DNA of 64,000 nucleotides from Methylobacterium nonmethylotrophicum (GTDB lineage: Bacteria > Pseudomonadota > Alphaproteobacteria > Rhizobiales > Beijerinckiaceae): contig NZ_SRLB01000011.1 in assembly GCF_004745635.1 (NCBI RefSeq), positions 124,001-188,000 on the forward strand. The letters run 5' to 3'. Each line of letters begins with the position of its first letter. Position 1 is the stretch's first letter. The notes beneath the pieces are model-generated. The model was not told the origin of the DNA. It did not search any database and worked only from the letters and a program-made list of their open reading frames with translations. The translations under genes were made by a program, and so were the position numbers. This document shows positions 7,899 to 16,737 of this stretch, piece by piece.

Positions 7899-9581
7899 AT
7901 GGCCGTCGTCAGCGCCAACAGGCTCGAACTCCTCCAGATCGCCGACGCGGTCGCCCGCGAAAAGGTGATCGACCGCGCCATCGTGATCGGCGCGATGGAG
8001 GAGGCGATCGCCAAGGCCGCCCGCTCGCGCTACGGCGCCGAGACCGACGTGCATGCCGAGATCGATCCCCGCACCGGGGCCTTGCGCCTGTCGCGCCACC
8101 TCCTGGTGGTGGACGAGGTCGAGAACGACGCCCGCGAGATCGACCTCGACGCGGCGCGCCGCCACAACCCGGCCGCCCAGGTCGGCGACGTGATCTCCGA
8201 CACCCTGCCGCCCTTCGATTTCGGCCGCGTCGCCGCCCAGTCGGCCAAGCAGGTGATCGTCCAGAAGGTCCGCGACGCCGAGCGCGACCGCCAGTACGAC
8301 GAGTACAAGGACCGCATCGGCGAGGTCGTCAACGGCCTCGTCAAGCGCGTCGAGTACGGCAACGTCATCGTCGATCTCGGCCGCGGCGAGGGCATCGTGC
8401 GCCGCGACGAGTCGATCCCGCGCGAGACCTTCCGCCCCGGCGACCGCATCCGCGCCTACCTGTTCGACGTCCGCCGCGAGGTGCGCGGCCCGCAGATCTT
8501 CCTCTCGCGCTCGCATCCGCAATTCATGGCCAAGCTCTTCGGCCAGGAAGTGCCAGAGATCTACGACGGCATCGTCGAGGTGAAGGCGGTCGCCCGCGAC
8601 CCCGGTTCCCGCGCCAAGATCGCGGTGATCTCGCGCGATTCCTCGATCGACCCGGTCGGCGCCTGCGTCGGCATGCGCGGCTCCCGCGTCCAGGCGGTCG
8701 TCGGTGAATTGCAGGGCGAGAAGATCGACATCATCCCGTGGTCGCAGGACCAGGCGACCTTCATCGTCAACGCGCTGCAGCCGGCCGAGGTGGTCAAGGT
8801 GGTGCTCGACGAGGAGGCCGACCGCATCGAGGTGGTGGTGCCCGACGACCAGCTGTCGCTCGCCATCGGCCGGCGCGGCCAGAACGTGCGGCTCGCCTCC
8901 CAGCTCACCGGCTGGGACATCGACATCCTGACCGAGGCCGAGGAATCCGAGCGCCGGCAGAAGGAGTTCGTCGAGCGCACCAACGCCTTCATGCAGGCCC
9001 TCGACGTCGACGAGACCGTGGGCCAGCTGCTGGCCGCCGAAGGCTTCCGCTCGGTCGAGGAGATCGCCTATGTCGAGCCGGCGGAGCTCGCCAACATCCA
9101 GGGCCTCGACGAGGAGACCGGCACCGAGATCCAGGCCCGCGCCCTCGACTACCTCAACCGCATCGAGGCCGAGAACGACGCCCGCCGCATCGAGCTCGGC
9201 GTCGCCGACGAGTTGCGCGAGATCGACGGCGTCACCACCCCGATGATGGTCGCGCTCGGCGAGAACGACGTGAAGACCGTCGAGGACCTCGCCGGCTGCG
9301 CCACCGACGACCTCGTCGGCTACACCGAAGGGCGCGGGGCCGAGGCGGTGCGCCATGCCGGCTACCTCGACGGCTTCGAGCTGTCGCGCGCCGAGGCCGA
9401 GGCGATGATCATGGCCGCCCGCGTCCATGCCGGCTGGGTCGAGGCGCCCCCGGCCGAGGAGGCGCCCGAGGGCGAGGGTGACGAGACGGCCGACGGCGAG
9501 CCGTCGCACGAGGGCGAGGAGCACGGGACGGTGCCGGTCGAGGAGGGCGCCGCCGCGACCGCCGAGCGTCAGCCGACCTGA
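7899..9581 (+). CDS. nusA: NusA, transcription termination/antitermination factor
   Basis: RNA-polymerase-associated factor that modulates pausing, termination and antitermination (560 aa). Recognisable in order: the N-terminal RNAP-binding domain beginning with ANRLELLQIADAVAREK, an S1 domain, two KH domains (GACVGMRGSRVQAVVGEL and LAIGRRGQNVRLASQL), then two helix-hairpin-helix acidic repeats with LAAEGFRSVEEIAYV and the DVKTVEDLAGCATDDL region. A Glu-rich tail ends the protein. AGGAAGGA lies upstream of the ATG. The gene follows rimP by about 50 bp in the conserved order. Confidence 0.96.
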   Translation: MAVVSANRLELLQIADAVAREKVIDRAIVIGAMEEAIAKAARSRYGAETDVHAEIDPRTGALRLSRHLLVVDEVENDAREIDLDAARRHNPAAQVGDVISDTLPPFDFGRVAAQSAKQVIVQKVRDAERDRQYDEYKDRIGEVVNGLVKRVEYGNVIVDLGRGEGIVRRDESIPRETFRPGDRIRAYLFDVRREVRGPQIFLSRSHPQFMAKLFGQEVPEIYDGIVEVKAVARDPGSRAKIAVISRDSSIDPVGACVGMRGSRVQAVVGELQGEKIDIIPWSQDQATFIVNALQPAEVVKVVLDEEADRIEVVVPDDQLSLAIGRRGQNVRLASQLTGWDIDILTEAEESERRQKEFVERTNAFMQALDVDETVGQLLAAEGFRSVEEIAYVEPAELANIQGLDEETGTEIQARALDYLNRIEAENDARRIELGVADELREIDGVTTPMMVALGENDVKTVEDLAGCATDDLVGYTEGRGAEAVRHAGYLDGFELSRAEAEAMIMAARVHAGWVEAPPAEEAPEGEGDETADGEPSHEGEEHGTVPVEEGAAATAERQPT

Positions 9582-9610
9582 GGCCGGCGGCGGGGGAGAG
9601 AGGCGCGGCC

Positions 9611-10387
9611 ATGCAGGACGACGCGCAGGGGACGGACGATCTGCCGCCGGGCATCCTCGATGCCGGCGCCGGGCGCGGCCGCGCCCATGCGGAGCGCACC
9701 TGCCTGGTGACGCGCCAGGCCGGCAGCCCCGAGCGGATGATCCGCTTCGCCCTCGGCCCCGACGGCCAGGTTGTGCCCGACCTGCGCGCCCGGCTCCCCG
9801 GCCGCGGCGCCTGGGTCACGGCGACCCGGGCGGCGGTGGCGGAGGCGGTGAGGAAGCGCCTGTTTCAGCGCGCCTTCCGGCAGAAGGGCGCGGTGACCGC
9901 CGCGCCCGATCTCGCGCAGAAGGGCGTGCTCGTCGCGCCCGATCTCGCGGATGTGATCGAGGCGGGCCTGCGGGAGGACCTGCGCCAGGCCTTCTCGCTC
10001 GCCAACAAGGCCGGCTGCGTCGTCACCGGCTTCACCAAGGTCGAGAGCGCGGTGGAGAGCCCCGCCGGCATCGCGGCCCTGGTCCATGCCAGCGATGCGA
10101 GCCCGGACGGGCGCCGCAAGCTCGCCCAGGCATTGCGAAGGCGCTACGGCGATGCCATATCGCGGATCCCGGTGCTCGACGACCTGTCCGGTGAAGAATT
10201 GGACATGGCCTTGGGCCGGGATCATGTGATACACGCTGCCCTCGTCGCGGGAGCCGGCACTGCCGGCTTGCTCGCGCGTTGGCGTCGGCTCCACGTCTTC
10301 CGCGGCGAGGCGGCGACGCCGGGGACCGCCGGAACGGAGCCCACGGGCCCCGACGCGGCGCTCCCGGGCGCTGTCCAGGACGGTTGA
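9611..10387 (+). CDS. YlxR-family RNA-binding protein fused to an L7Ae-like domain
   Basis: This 258-aa protein sits between nusA and infB. The N-terminal YlxR domain (DUF448) has the conserved RTCLVTR and GRGAWV motifs, a predicted RNA-binding surface. Residues of about 100-190 resemble an L7Ae/YlxQ-type domain (LRQAFSLANKAGCVVTGFTKVE). Fusion of the two units is common in alphaproteobacteria, whereas Bacillus encodes ylxR and ylxQ separately. The C-terminal tail is Ala/Gly/Pro-rich and low in complexity. The exact cellular role is unsettled; the conserved operon place suggests a ribosomal or tRNA/rRNA function. Confidence 0.9.
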   Translation: MQDDAQGTDDLPPGILDAGAGRGRAHAERTCLVTRQAGSPERMIRFALGPDGQVVPDLRARLPGRGAWVTATRAAVAEAVRKRLFQRAFRQKGAVTAAPDLAQKGVLVAPDLADVIEAGLREDLRQAFSLANKAGCVVTGFTKVESAVESPAGIAALVHASDASPDGRRKLAQALRRRYGDAISRIPVLDDLSGEELDMALGRDHVIHAALVAGAGTAGLLARWRRLHVFRGEAATPGTAGTEPTGPDAALPGAVQDG

Positions 10388-10540
10388 GACATCGGTGCGG
10401 ACCGGTCCCCCGGAGGCCGGCGGTTGAGTGAATGTGATGGGATCGGCCCGATGGCGGGTGCGCTCCCGGGAACACGATGGGAGGCGGCCCCCGGGAGGCC
10501 GGGTCCCGGGACGGATGAGAACCCCCAGGGTCTGAACTGA

Positions 10541-13519
10541 ATGAGTGAGACGAAGAATCCGGGCGACAAGACGTTGCACACCGGTCCCTCGAAGACGCTG
10601 TCGATGAAGCGTCCGATCGAGCAGGGGACGGTGCGCCAGAGCTTCTCCCATGGCCGCTCGAAGTCGGTCGTGGTCGAGACGGTGAAACGTCGCGTCGGCG
10701 GCGCGCCGGCCCCGGCCGCGCCGAAGGAAGCGGCGCCGAGCCAGGCTCGCTCCGCTCCCCAGGGGCAGGGCCGTCCGGGCGCGCCGCGCCAGGAGCGCCC
10801 GGCCGCCGCGCGGTCCGGTGTCGTGCTGCGCACCCTGAGCGACCAGGAGCAGAGTGCCCGCATGGCCGCCCTCGCGGACGCGAAGCGTCGCGAGGAGGAC
10901 GAGCGCCGCCGGGCCGCCGAGGAGGCCCAGCGCCGCGTCGAGCGCGAGGCCGCCGAGGCCCGCGAGCGCGAGGCCGCCGAGGCGCGCAAGCACGAAGAGG
11001 AAGAGCGTCGCCGTCAGGAGGAGGCGCGCAAGCGCCGTGCCGCCGAGGAGGCCGAGCGCCGCGCCCAGGAGGATGCGGCGCGCGCTTCTGCTGCTGCTGC
11101 GGCTCCGGCCGCCCCCGCGGCGCCCGCCGCCGCGGCTCCGCGTCCGGCGTCTCCGGCGGCGGCCCGTCCGGCCGCCGCCGTGGGAGCGGCCCGTCCGGCC
11201 GCTCCGGCCGGCGCGCGTCCCGCCGCCGGTGCCCGTCCGGCCGCTCCGGCCGGCGGCGGCCCGCGTCCGGCCGCGCCCGCCGGCGCCCGCCCGGCCCCGT
11301 CCGCCGGCATCACCCGTCCGAGCGCCCCGGCCGAGCCGCGCCGCACGCTGACGGCCGATGCCCGCAAGCCGCGCGACCTGAACTTCATGGCCCGGCCGGC
11401 TCCGAAGCCGGAGCCCGAGCCCGCCAAGCCCGAGCAGCCGAATGCGGCCAAGCCCGCGGCGGCGGCCAAGCCCGCGACCGGCGCCGCCGCGACGGCGCGG
11501 CCCGCCACCGGCCGTCCGGCCGCGGCGGAGGAGGAGACCGAGACCAAGCGGGTGATCCGCCGTCCCGGCATGCCGCTCAAGGTCATCACCCCGCCCAAGA
11601 CGCCGAAGTCGCCGGGCGGCGACCGCAACCGCGGCCGCCTGACCATCGCGACGGCGACCTCGGGCGAGGACGAGCGCACCCGTTCGCTCGCTTCGTTCCG
11701 CCGCCGCAACCAGCGCCTGACCGGCCACCGCCAGGTGGAGCAGAAGGAGAAGCTGGCCCGCGAGGTGGTCATCCCGGAGACGATCACCATCCAGGAGCTC
11801 GCCAACCGGATGAGCGAGCGGGCGGTCGACGTCATCCGCATGCTGATGAAGCAGGGTCAGATCCACAAGATCACCGACGTGATCGACTCGGACTCCGCCC
11901 AGCTCATCGCCGAGGAACTCGGCCACACCGTGCGCCGCGTCGCGGAGTCGGACGTCGAGGAGGGCCTGTTCGACGAGCCCGATACCGACGAGGACACCCA
12001 GCCGCGTCCGCCGGTCGTGACCATCATGGGCCACGTCGACCACGGCAAGACCTCGCTGCTCGACGCGATCCGCAACGCCAACGTCGTCTCCGGCGAGGCG
12101 GGCGGCATCACGCAGCATATCGGCGCCTACCAGGTGACCTCGCCGTCGGGCGGCAAGATCACCTTCATCGACACCCCCGGCCACGCCGCCTTCACCTCCA
12201 TGCGCGCCCGCGGCGCCAGGGTGACCGACATCGTCGTGCTGGTGGTGGCGGCCGATGACGGCGTCATGCCCCAGACGATCGAGGCGATCTCCCACGCCAA
12301 GGCGGCCGAGGTGCCGCTGATCGTGGCGATCAACAAGATCGACAAGCCCGACGCGAACCCGCAGCGGGTGCGCACCGAGCTCCTGCAGCACGACATCCAG
12401 GTCGAGTCGATGGGCGGCGAGACCCTCGAATTCGAGGTCTCGGCCAAGACCCGGGACGGCCTCGACGACCTCCTGGAGGGCCTCGCCCTCCAGGCCGAGA
12501 TCCTGGATCTGCGCGCCAATCCCGAGCGGTCGGCGGAAGGCACGGTGATCGAGGCCAAGCTCGACCGCGGCCGCGGCCCGGTGGCGACGGTGCTCGTCGA
12601 GCGCGGCACCCTGCATACCGGCGACATCGTGGTGGCGGGCGCCGAGTGGGGTCGCGTGCGCGCCCTCGTCGACGATACCGGCCGCAACATCAAGGAGGCG
12701 GCTCCGTCGGTGCCGGTCGAGGTGCTGGGCTTCAACGGCACGCCGGAGGCGGGCGACCGCGTCGCGGTGGTGGAGAACGAGGCCCGGGCCCGCGAGGTCA
12801 CCGAGTATCGTGCCCGCGTGAAGCGCGAGCGCGCGGCGGCCACCGGCACCGGCGCCGGCCGCTCGCTGATGGACATGATGCGCGACCTCAAGGAGGGCGC
12901 CGGCCGCAAGGAGTTCCCGCTCGTCGTCAAGGGCGACGTGCAGGGCTCGGTCGAGGCGATCGCCGGCGCGCTCGAGAAGCTCGGCAACGACGAGGTGGCG
13001 GCCCGCATCCTGCACACGGGTGTCGGCGGCATCACCGAGTCGGACATCACCCTGGCCCAGGCCTCGGGTGCGGTCGTGGTCGGCTTCAACGTCCGCGCCC
13101 ACAAGGAGGCGAGAGAGGCCGCCGAACGGGCGGGCGTCGAGATCCGCTACTACAACATCATCTACGACCTCGTGGATGACGTGAAGGCGGCGATGTCGGG
13201 CCTGCTCCCGCCGACGCTCCGCGAGGAGCGCCTGGGCGAGGCGCGCATCCTCGAGATCTTCAACGTCTCGAAGGTGGGCAAGATCGCCGGCTGCCGGGTC
13301 GAGGACGGCCGGGTCGAGCGCGGCGCCCATGTCCGCCTCATCCGCGACAACGTGGTGGTGCACGAGGGCAAGCTCTCGCAGCTCAAGCGCTTCAAGGACG
13401 ACGCCAAGGAAGTGGCGGCCGGCCAGGAATGCGGCATGGCCTTCGAGAACTACCAGGACATGCGGCCCCGCGACGTGATCGAGTGCTACATCGTTCACGA
13501 GGAGCGCCGCACGCTCTGA
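10541..13519 (+). CDS. infB: Translation initiation factor IF-2
   Basis: GTPase that places initiator fMet-tRNA on the 30S subunit (992 aa, the long alphaproteobacterial form). The N-terminal third is low-complexity: a charged Arg/Glu coiled segment (about residues 105-180), then Ala/Pro/Gly repeats (about 185-350). An IF2_N domain with TIQELANRMSERAVDVI follows. The G domain starts near residue 497 with GHVDHGKTS, then DTPGHAAF and NKIDKPDANP. Domains II-IV end with the IF2 C-terminal fold (GQECGMAFENYQDMRPRDVI). A start at 10541 gives the expected MSETKNPGDKTL N-terminus. Confidence 0.97.
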   Translation: MSETKNPGDKTLHTGPSKTLSMKRPIEQGTVRQSFSHGRSKSVVVETVKRRVGGAPAPAAPKEAAPSQARSAPQGQGRPGAPRQERPAAARSGVVLRTLSDQEQSARMAALADAKRREEDERRRAAEEAQRRVEREAAEAREREAAEARKHEEEERRRQEEARKRRAAEEAERRAQEDAARASAAAAAPAAPAAPAAAAPRPASPAAARPAAAVGAARPAAPAGARPAAGARPAAPAGGGPRPAAPAGARPAPSAGITRPSAPAEPRRTLTADARKPRDLNFMARPAPKPEPEPAKPEQPNAAKPAAAAKPATGAAATARPATGRPAAAEEETETKRVIRRPGMPLKVITPPKTPKSPGGDRNRGRLTIATATSGEDERTRSLASFRRRNQRLTGHRQVEQKEKLAREVVIPETITIQELANRMSERAVDVIRMLMKQGQIHKITDVIDSDSAQLIAEELGHTVRRVAESDVEEGLFDEPDTDEDTQPRPPVVTIMGHVDHGKTSLLDAIRNANVVSGEAGGITQHIGAYQVTSPSGGKITFIDTPGHAAFTSMRARGARVTDIVVLVVAADDGVMPQTIEAISHAKAAEVPLIVAINKIDKPDANPQRVRTELLQHDIQVESMGGETLEFEVSAKTRDGLDDLLEGLALQAEILDLRANPERSAEGTVIEAKLDRGRGPVATVLVERGTLHTGDIVVAGAEWGRVRALVDDTGRNIKEAAPSVPVEVLGFNGTPEAGDRVAVVENEARAREVTEYRARVKRERAAATGTGAGRSLMDMMRDLKEGAGRKEFPLVVKGDVQGSVEAIAGALEKLGNDEVAARILHTGVGGITESDITLAQASGAVVVGFNVRAHKEAREAAERAGVEIRYYNIIYDLVDDVKAAMSGLLPPTLREERLGEARILEIFNVSKVGKIAGCRVEDGRVERGAHVRLIRDNVVVHEGKLSQLKRFKDDAKEVAAGQECGMAFENYQDMRPRDVIECYIVHEERRTL

Positions 13520-13578
13520 CGCTTAACCCCGCTGCCATCGGCCGTCCGCCGTCCTGGCGGCGGCCCTTGAGACGACCG

Positions 13579-13608
13579 CGAGCCCGGGACGCCAGCGTCC
13601 CGGGCTCG
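13579..13608. terminator. Perfect 14-bp hairpin between infB and rbfA
   Basis: CGAGCCCGGGACGC (13579-13592) pairs perfectly with GCGTCCCGGGCTCG (13595-13608) around a two-base CA, so the real RNA loop would open a few bases more. There is no U-tract after it, so it is not a standard intrinsic terminator. It may act as an RNA-processing or partial termination site that sets the expression of rbfA-truB relative to infB. Confidence 0.5.
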
Positions 13609-13699
13609 TCGGTTCAGGATGACAGCCGCGAGGGCCGGAACGGCCGCAAGGCCAGACCCGGATGACCGCCCCGCGGCCCGGTCCGAGCCCGGAGAGACG

Positions 13700-14110
13700 A
13701 TGGTGCGCAAACCCCAGGAATCCGCCGGCCCGTCGCAGCGCCAGCAGCGCGTGGCCGAACTCGTGCGTCACGCCCTCGCGGAGGTGCTCAGCCGCGGCGA
13801 CATCCAGGATCCGGTGCTGAGCCAGCACGTGATCACCGTGCCGGAGGTCCGGATGTCGCCGGACCTCAAGCTCGCCACCGCCTACGTGATGCCGCTCGGC
13901 GGTCAGGACGAGCGCCCGGTGATCGAGGCGCTCGAGCGCAACAAGAAGGTCCTGCGCCAGGAGGTGGCCCGCCGGGTGGCGCTGAAATTCGCCCCCGACC
14001 TGCGCTTCCGCCGCGACGAGACCTTCGACGAGGCGGCCCGCATCGACGCGCTCCTGCGCAGCGAGAAGGTCCAGCGCGACCTCGGGCCCGAGCCGGACGC
14101 CGAGGAATAA
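13700..14110 (+). CDS. rbfA: RbfA, 30S ribosome-binding factor
   Basis: Ribosome-binding factor A (136 aa) acts late in 30S assembly and 16S rRNA 5'-end maturation. The compact KH-like fold is visible in RVAELVRHALAEVLSRGDI, ITVPEVRMSPDLKLATAYV and LKFAPDLRFRRDETFDEA, with GIDALL-type sequence replaced by ARIDALL near the end. The ATG at 13700 is preceded by GGAGAG and gives a standard length; an upstream in-frame start at 13619 would add an unlikely Arg/Pro-rich leader. Gene order is infB-rbfA-truB. Confidence 0.94.
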   Translation: MVRKPQESAGPSQRQQRVAELVRHALAEVLSRGDIQDPVLSQHVITVPEVRMSPDLKLATAYVMPLGGQDERPVIEALERNKKVLRQEVARRVALKFAPDLRFRRDETFDEAARIDALLRSEKVQRDLGPEPDAEE

Positions 14111-14226
14111 CGCCGCACCGGCGCGCCGAACCGGCGCCCGGGTGACGACTTGAGCCCCAGAAGGATCGGCACGGGCGGATGCGGGCGGGAGGCCCGCGGC
14201 GGCCGCCGTTCGAGAACGGACACAGG

Positions 14227-15264
14227 ATGACGATGCACGAGGACCAGCCCGCAGAGCCGCCGGCCGCCCGCCCCGCGCGCGAGGGCGCGCCGCGTCAGGA
14301 GGGTCCGCGGCCCGACCGGCCGCGCGGCCGCGGCCGGCCGCCGGGCGACCGGCCCAAGCGCCGCGAGATCAGCGGCTGGGTGATCCTCGACAAGGGCGTC
14401 GGCATGACCTCGACCCACGCGGTCGCGGCGGTCAAGCGGGCGCTCAACGCCAAGAAGGCGGGGCACGCCGGCACCCTCGACCCGCTCGCCTCCGGCATCC
14501 TGCCGATCGCGCTCGGCGAGGCGACCAAGACGGTGCCGTTCGTGATGGACGGCCGCAAGGCCTACGTCTTCGCGGTGAGCTGGGGCGTCGAGACCGACAC
14601 CGACGACGCGGAGGGGCGCCCGGTCGCGACCTCGGACGAGCGGCCGACGCAGGAGCAGGTCGAGGCGATGCTGCCGCGCTTCGTCGGCGCGATCGAGCAG
14701 GTGCCGCCGCGCTACTCGGCGATCAAGATCCAGGGCGAGCGCGCCTACGACCTCGCCCGCGACGGCGAGGTGGTCGAGCTCGTCGCCCGGCCCGTGCAGA
14801 TCGACCGGCTCGCGATCGTCGCTCACACGCCCGAGCGCACGGTGATCGAGGCCGAGTGCGGCAAGGGCACCTATGTCCGCGCCATCGCCCGCGATCTCGG
14901 CCGGGCGCTCGGCTGCTACGGCCACGTCTCGGCCCTGCGCCGCACCCGCGTCGGCCCCTTCGCGGAGGACCAGTCCTGCACGATCGGGGCGCTCGAGGCC
15001 GCCGAGGCCGAGGCCAATGCCGCGGTGCTGCGCCCGGTCGAGACCGCGCTCGACGCAGTGCCGCACGTGCCGGTCTCCCGCGACATGGCGATGCGCCTGA
15101 TGCGCGGCCAGCCGGTGATCCTGCGCGGGCGCGACGCCCCCACCGAGGGCAAGGCCTACGCGACCTGCGGCGGCGTGCTGGTGGCGGTCGGCGACGTCGA
15201 GCGCGGCGAGTTGGTGCCGCACCGGGTCTTCCACCTCGGCGGCACCGCCCCGCGCAACGGCTGA
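14227..15264 (+). CDS. truB: TruB, tRNA pseudouridine-55 synthase
   Basis: Converts U55 of tRNAs to pseudouridine (345 aa). After an Arg/Pro-rich N-terminal extension of about 45 residues the TruB domain starts with ISGWVILDKGVGMTSTHAV. The catalytic motif GHAGTLDPLASGILP has its aspartate near residue 85, and Y/R motifs follow in RYSAIKIQGERAYDLAR and GTYVRAIARDLG. The N-terminal extension is unusual in length and low in complexity. The start could be the ATG at 14227 or the one at 14233. rpsO and pnp, which often follow truB, are not here. Confidence 0.94.
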   Translation: MTMHEDQPAEPPAARPAREGAPRQEGPRPDRPRGRGRPPGDRPKRREISGWVILDKGVGMTSTHAVAAVKRALNAKKAGHAGTLDPLASGILPIALGEATKTVPFVMDGRKAYVFAVSWGVETDTDDAEGRPVATSDERPTQEQVEAMLPRFVGAIEQVPPRYSAIKIQGERAYDLARDGEVVELVARPVQIDRLAIVAHTPERTVIEAECGKGTYVRAIARDLGRALGCYGHVSALRRTRVGPFAEDQSCTIGALEAAEAEANAAVLRPVETALDAVPHVPVSRDMAMRLMRGQPVILRGRDAPTEGKAYATCGGVLVAVGDVERGELVPHRVFHLGGTAPRNG

Positions 15265-15280
15265 AGAAGGACGATGGGCG

Positions 15281-15706
15281 ATGACGAACCGGCTCGAGGA
15301 TGATCCGCGGGTGCTGTGGAGCGAGGACGTGCTGCGCTACCGCGACACGGACGCCAACGGCCACGTCAACAACGCGGTCTTCGCGGCGTTCTGCGAGAGC
15401 GGCCGGGTGCAGTTCTTCGCCGACCACCTGACGCCGCTGCTCGCGCCCGACACCTTCTTCGTCATCGCCCGGTTCGTCATCGACTACCGGGCCGAGCTGC
15501 ACTATCCGGGCCGGGTCCGCACCGCGACCTGGCTCGCCCGGGCCGGGCGCACCTCGCTCAGCTTCCGCCACCGGATCCTCACCGGCGACACCGTGGCCGG
15601 CGAGGCGGAGTCGATCTGCGTGCTCCTCGCCAAGGATACCCGGCGGCCGACGGCTCTGGGGGCGGCGGGGGAGGCGGCGGCCCGGATGGTGGTCGAGGAC
15701 GCGTGA
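15281..15706 (+). CDS. Hotdog-fold acyl-CoA thioesterase (YbgC/FadM-like)
   Basis: Small (141 aa) single-domain 4-hydroxybenzoyl-CoA-thioesterase-type protein. The N-terminal YRDTDANGHVNNAVF is the catalytic motif of the family, the aspartate being the likely catalytic residue; the hotdog helix follows. It would hydrolyse acyl-CoA esters in the cytoplasm; the chain specificity cannot be read. GAAGAAGGA lies upstream of the ATG at 15281. It begins 16 bp after truB and is probably co-transcribed with it, although not functionally linked. Confidence 0.85.
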   Translation: MTNRLEDDPRVLWSEDVLRYRDTDANGHVNNAVFAAFCESGRVQFFADHLTPLLAPDTFFVIARFVIDYRAELHYPGRVRTATWLARAGRTSLSFRHRILTGDTVAGEAESICVLLAKDTRRPTALGAAGEAAARMVVEDA

Positions 15707-16075
15707 GGCCGGTACGGCCCGTCAGTGAAAAATCCCTTTTAGAATCAAGCGCGGGATCCCCTCTCCAGGCGATGCCGGGCTTGCCCGGTATCGCTGCAAG
15801 GTGCGGGAGAGGGGTAGGGGTGAGGGTGACACGCTCCAGGATCAAGCTCTGAGCGTCACGCTGCCAGCACCACGCTCAGCGCATTATACGGCAGCGTGCC
15901 ACCCTCACCCCCGGCCCCTCTCCCACACGGGAGAGGGGAGACGTGCCTCTTCCTTTCCCCGGATAGCCCTGCCCTTGGGGGAGGATCAATCGACAGGCCC
16001 CTTCCGGCCTGACCGACGAGCTTCGTCCTCCCTCAAGGCCCTCTCCACGATCTCGTCCACGGTGACGCCTCCCCG
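15707..16075. repeat. Intergenic region with palindromic repeat, family A, copy 2 (15758-15938)
   Basis: No gene is supported. CCCCTCTCC (15758-15766) pairs with GGAGAGGGG (15806-15814), with an extra hairpin (GCCGGGCTTGCCCGG) inserted in its loop. GGGGTGAGGGTG pairs with the later CACCCTCACCCC. A compact hairpin CCCCTCTCCC-ACAC-GGGAGAGGGG (15915-15938) closes the element. The arms match copy 1 at 423-572. It lies between convergent genes, where such elements may also help end transcription. The remaining bases show no further structure. Confidence 0.75.
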
Positions 16076-16669
16076 TCACGGCGCCTGCAGGCTCGTGGCG
16101 ATGCCGAGGCCGAGCGCCGTGCTGCCGGAGGGGCGGTAGAGGGTGTTGAACGCCGCCTTGTCGACCAGCGTCGCGGCCCCGGGCTGGCCCATCTCGGCGT
16201 AGAAGCGGCGCATGGTGTCGGTGCCGTGCTCGTTGAGCGTGCTGGCCTCGATCCGGTTGCCCGGACGGTGCGCCGTGTGGAAGCCGAGGCCGGTGCGGCC
16301 GGACATCCCTTCGTAGACGTCCTCGCCGTGGACGTAGTGGCGCCGCACCCCGCCGGCGAAGATCAGCGTGCAGGCGCTGTCGCACCGCGCCGCATGGGCG
16401 TCGACGGCCGTCGCCAGGCCGGCCCGGCGGATCGCCCGGCCGATGGCGATCCCCTCCAGCACCTTGCCGCCGCCGCTGTCGAGGTAGACGACCCGCAGGG
16501 GCCGGGCATGCGGCCCGGCGAGGAAGCGGGCGAAGGCCTCCCCGTCGCCCGGGACGATCGAGCCCGCGAGCGTGATCCTGTCGCCGGTCTCCGACAGGCT
16601 CATCGCCCCGGCCGGCGCCGGGCCGGCCCCCGCGATCATCCCCGCCGCCGCCAGCGCCCGCCACCGCAT
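16076..16669 (-). CDS. Predicted secreted ClpP/crotonase-fold protein (COG3904-like)
   Basis: Protein of 197 aa with a signal peptide (residues 1-22, ending APAGA). It contains VVYLDSGGGKVLEGIAIGRAI followed by CDSACTLIFAGG, the pattern of periplasmic ClpP-like proteins in which the serine of the S-A-C element sits where the protease nucleophile would be. Family members are annotated as hypothetical periplasmic proteins; peptidase activity is unproven. GGGAGAG precedes the ATG at 16669. It is downstream of another secreted-protein gene on the same strand, separated by 68 bp. Confidence 0.65.
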   Translation of the reverse strand: MRWRALAAAGMIAGAGPAPAGAMSLSETGDRITLAGSIVPGDGEAFARFLAGPHARPLRVVYLDSGGGKVLEGIAIGRAIRRAGLATAVDAHAARCDSACTLIFAGGVRRHYVHGEDVYEGMSGRTGLGFHTAHRPGNRIEASTLNEHGTDTMRRFYAEMGQPGAATLVDKAAFNTLYRPSGSTALGLGIATSLQAP

Positions 16670-16737
16670 CGCCGCTCTCCCGAATCCCCTTCCGCTTCGG
16701 CATCCTGACCTAACGTGAGGTGGATGGCCAGCCGGCC

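Noticed and set aside
7131..9524. Long minus-strand open frame opposite rimP and nusA
   Set aside because: Product is Asp/Leu/Gly/Val-rich shadow sequence; nusA and rimP are unmistakable on the plus strand.
9569..13498. Very long open frame on the minus strand opposite infB, ylxR and nearby sequence
   Set aside because: It is the mirror of conserved genes in GC-rich DNA; the predicted protein is His/Arg/Gly/Ala-rich with no family, and infB on the other strand is certain.
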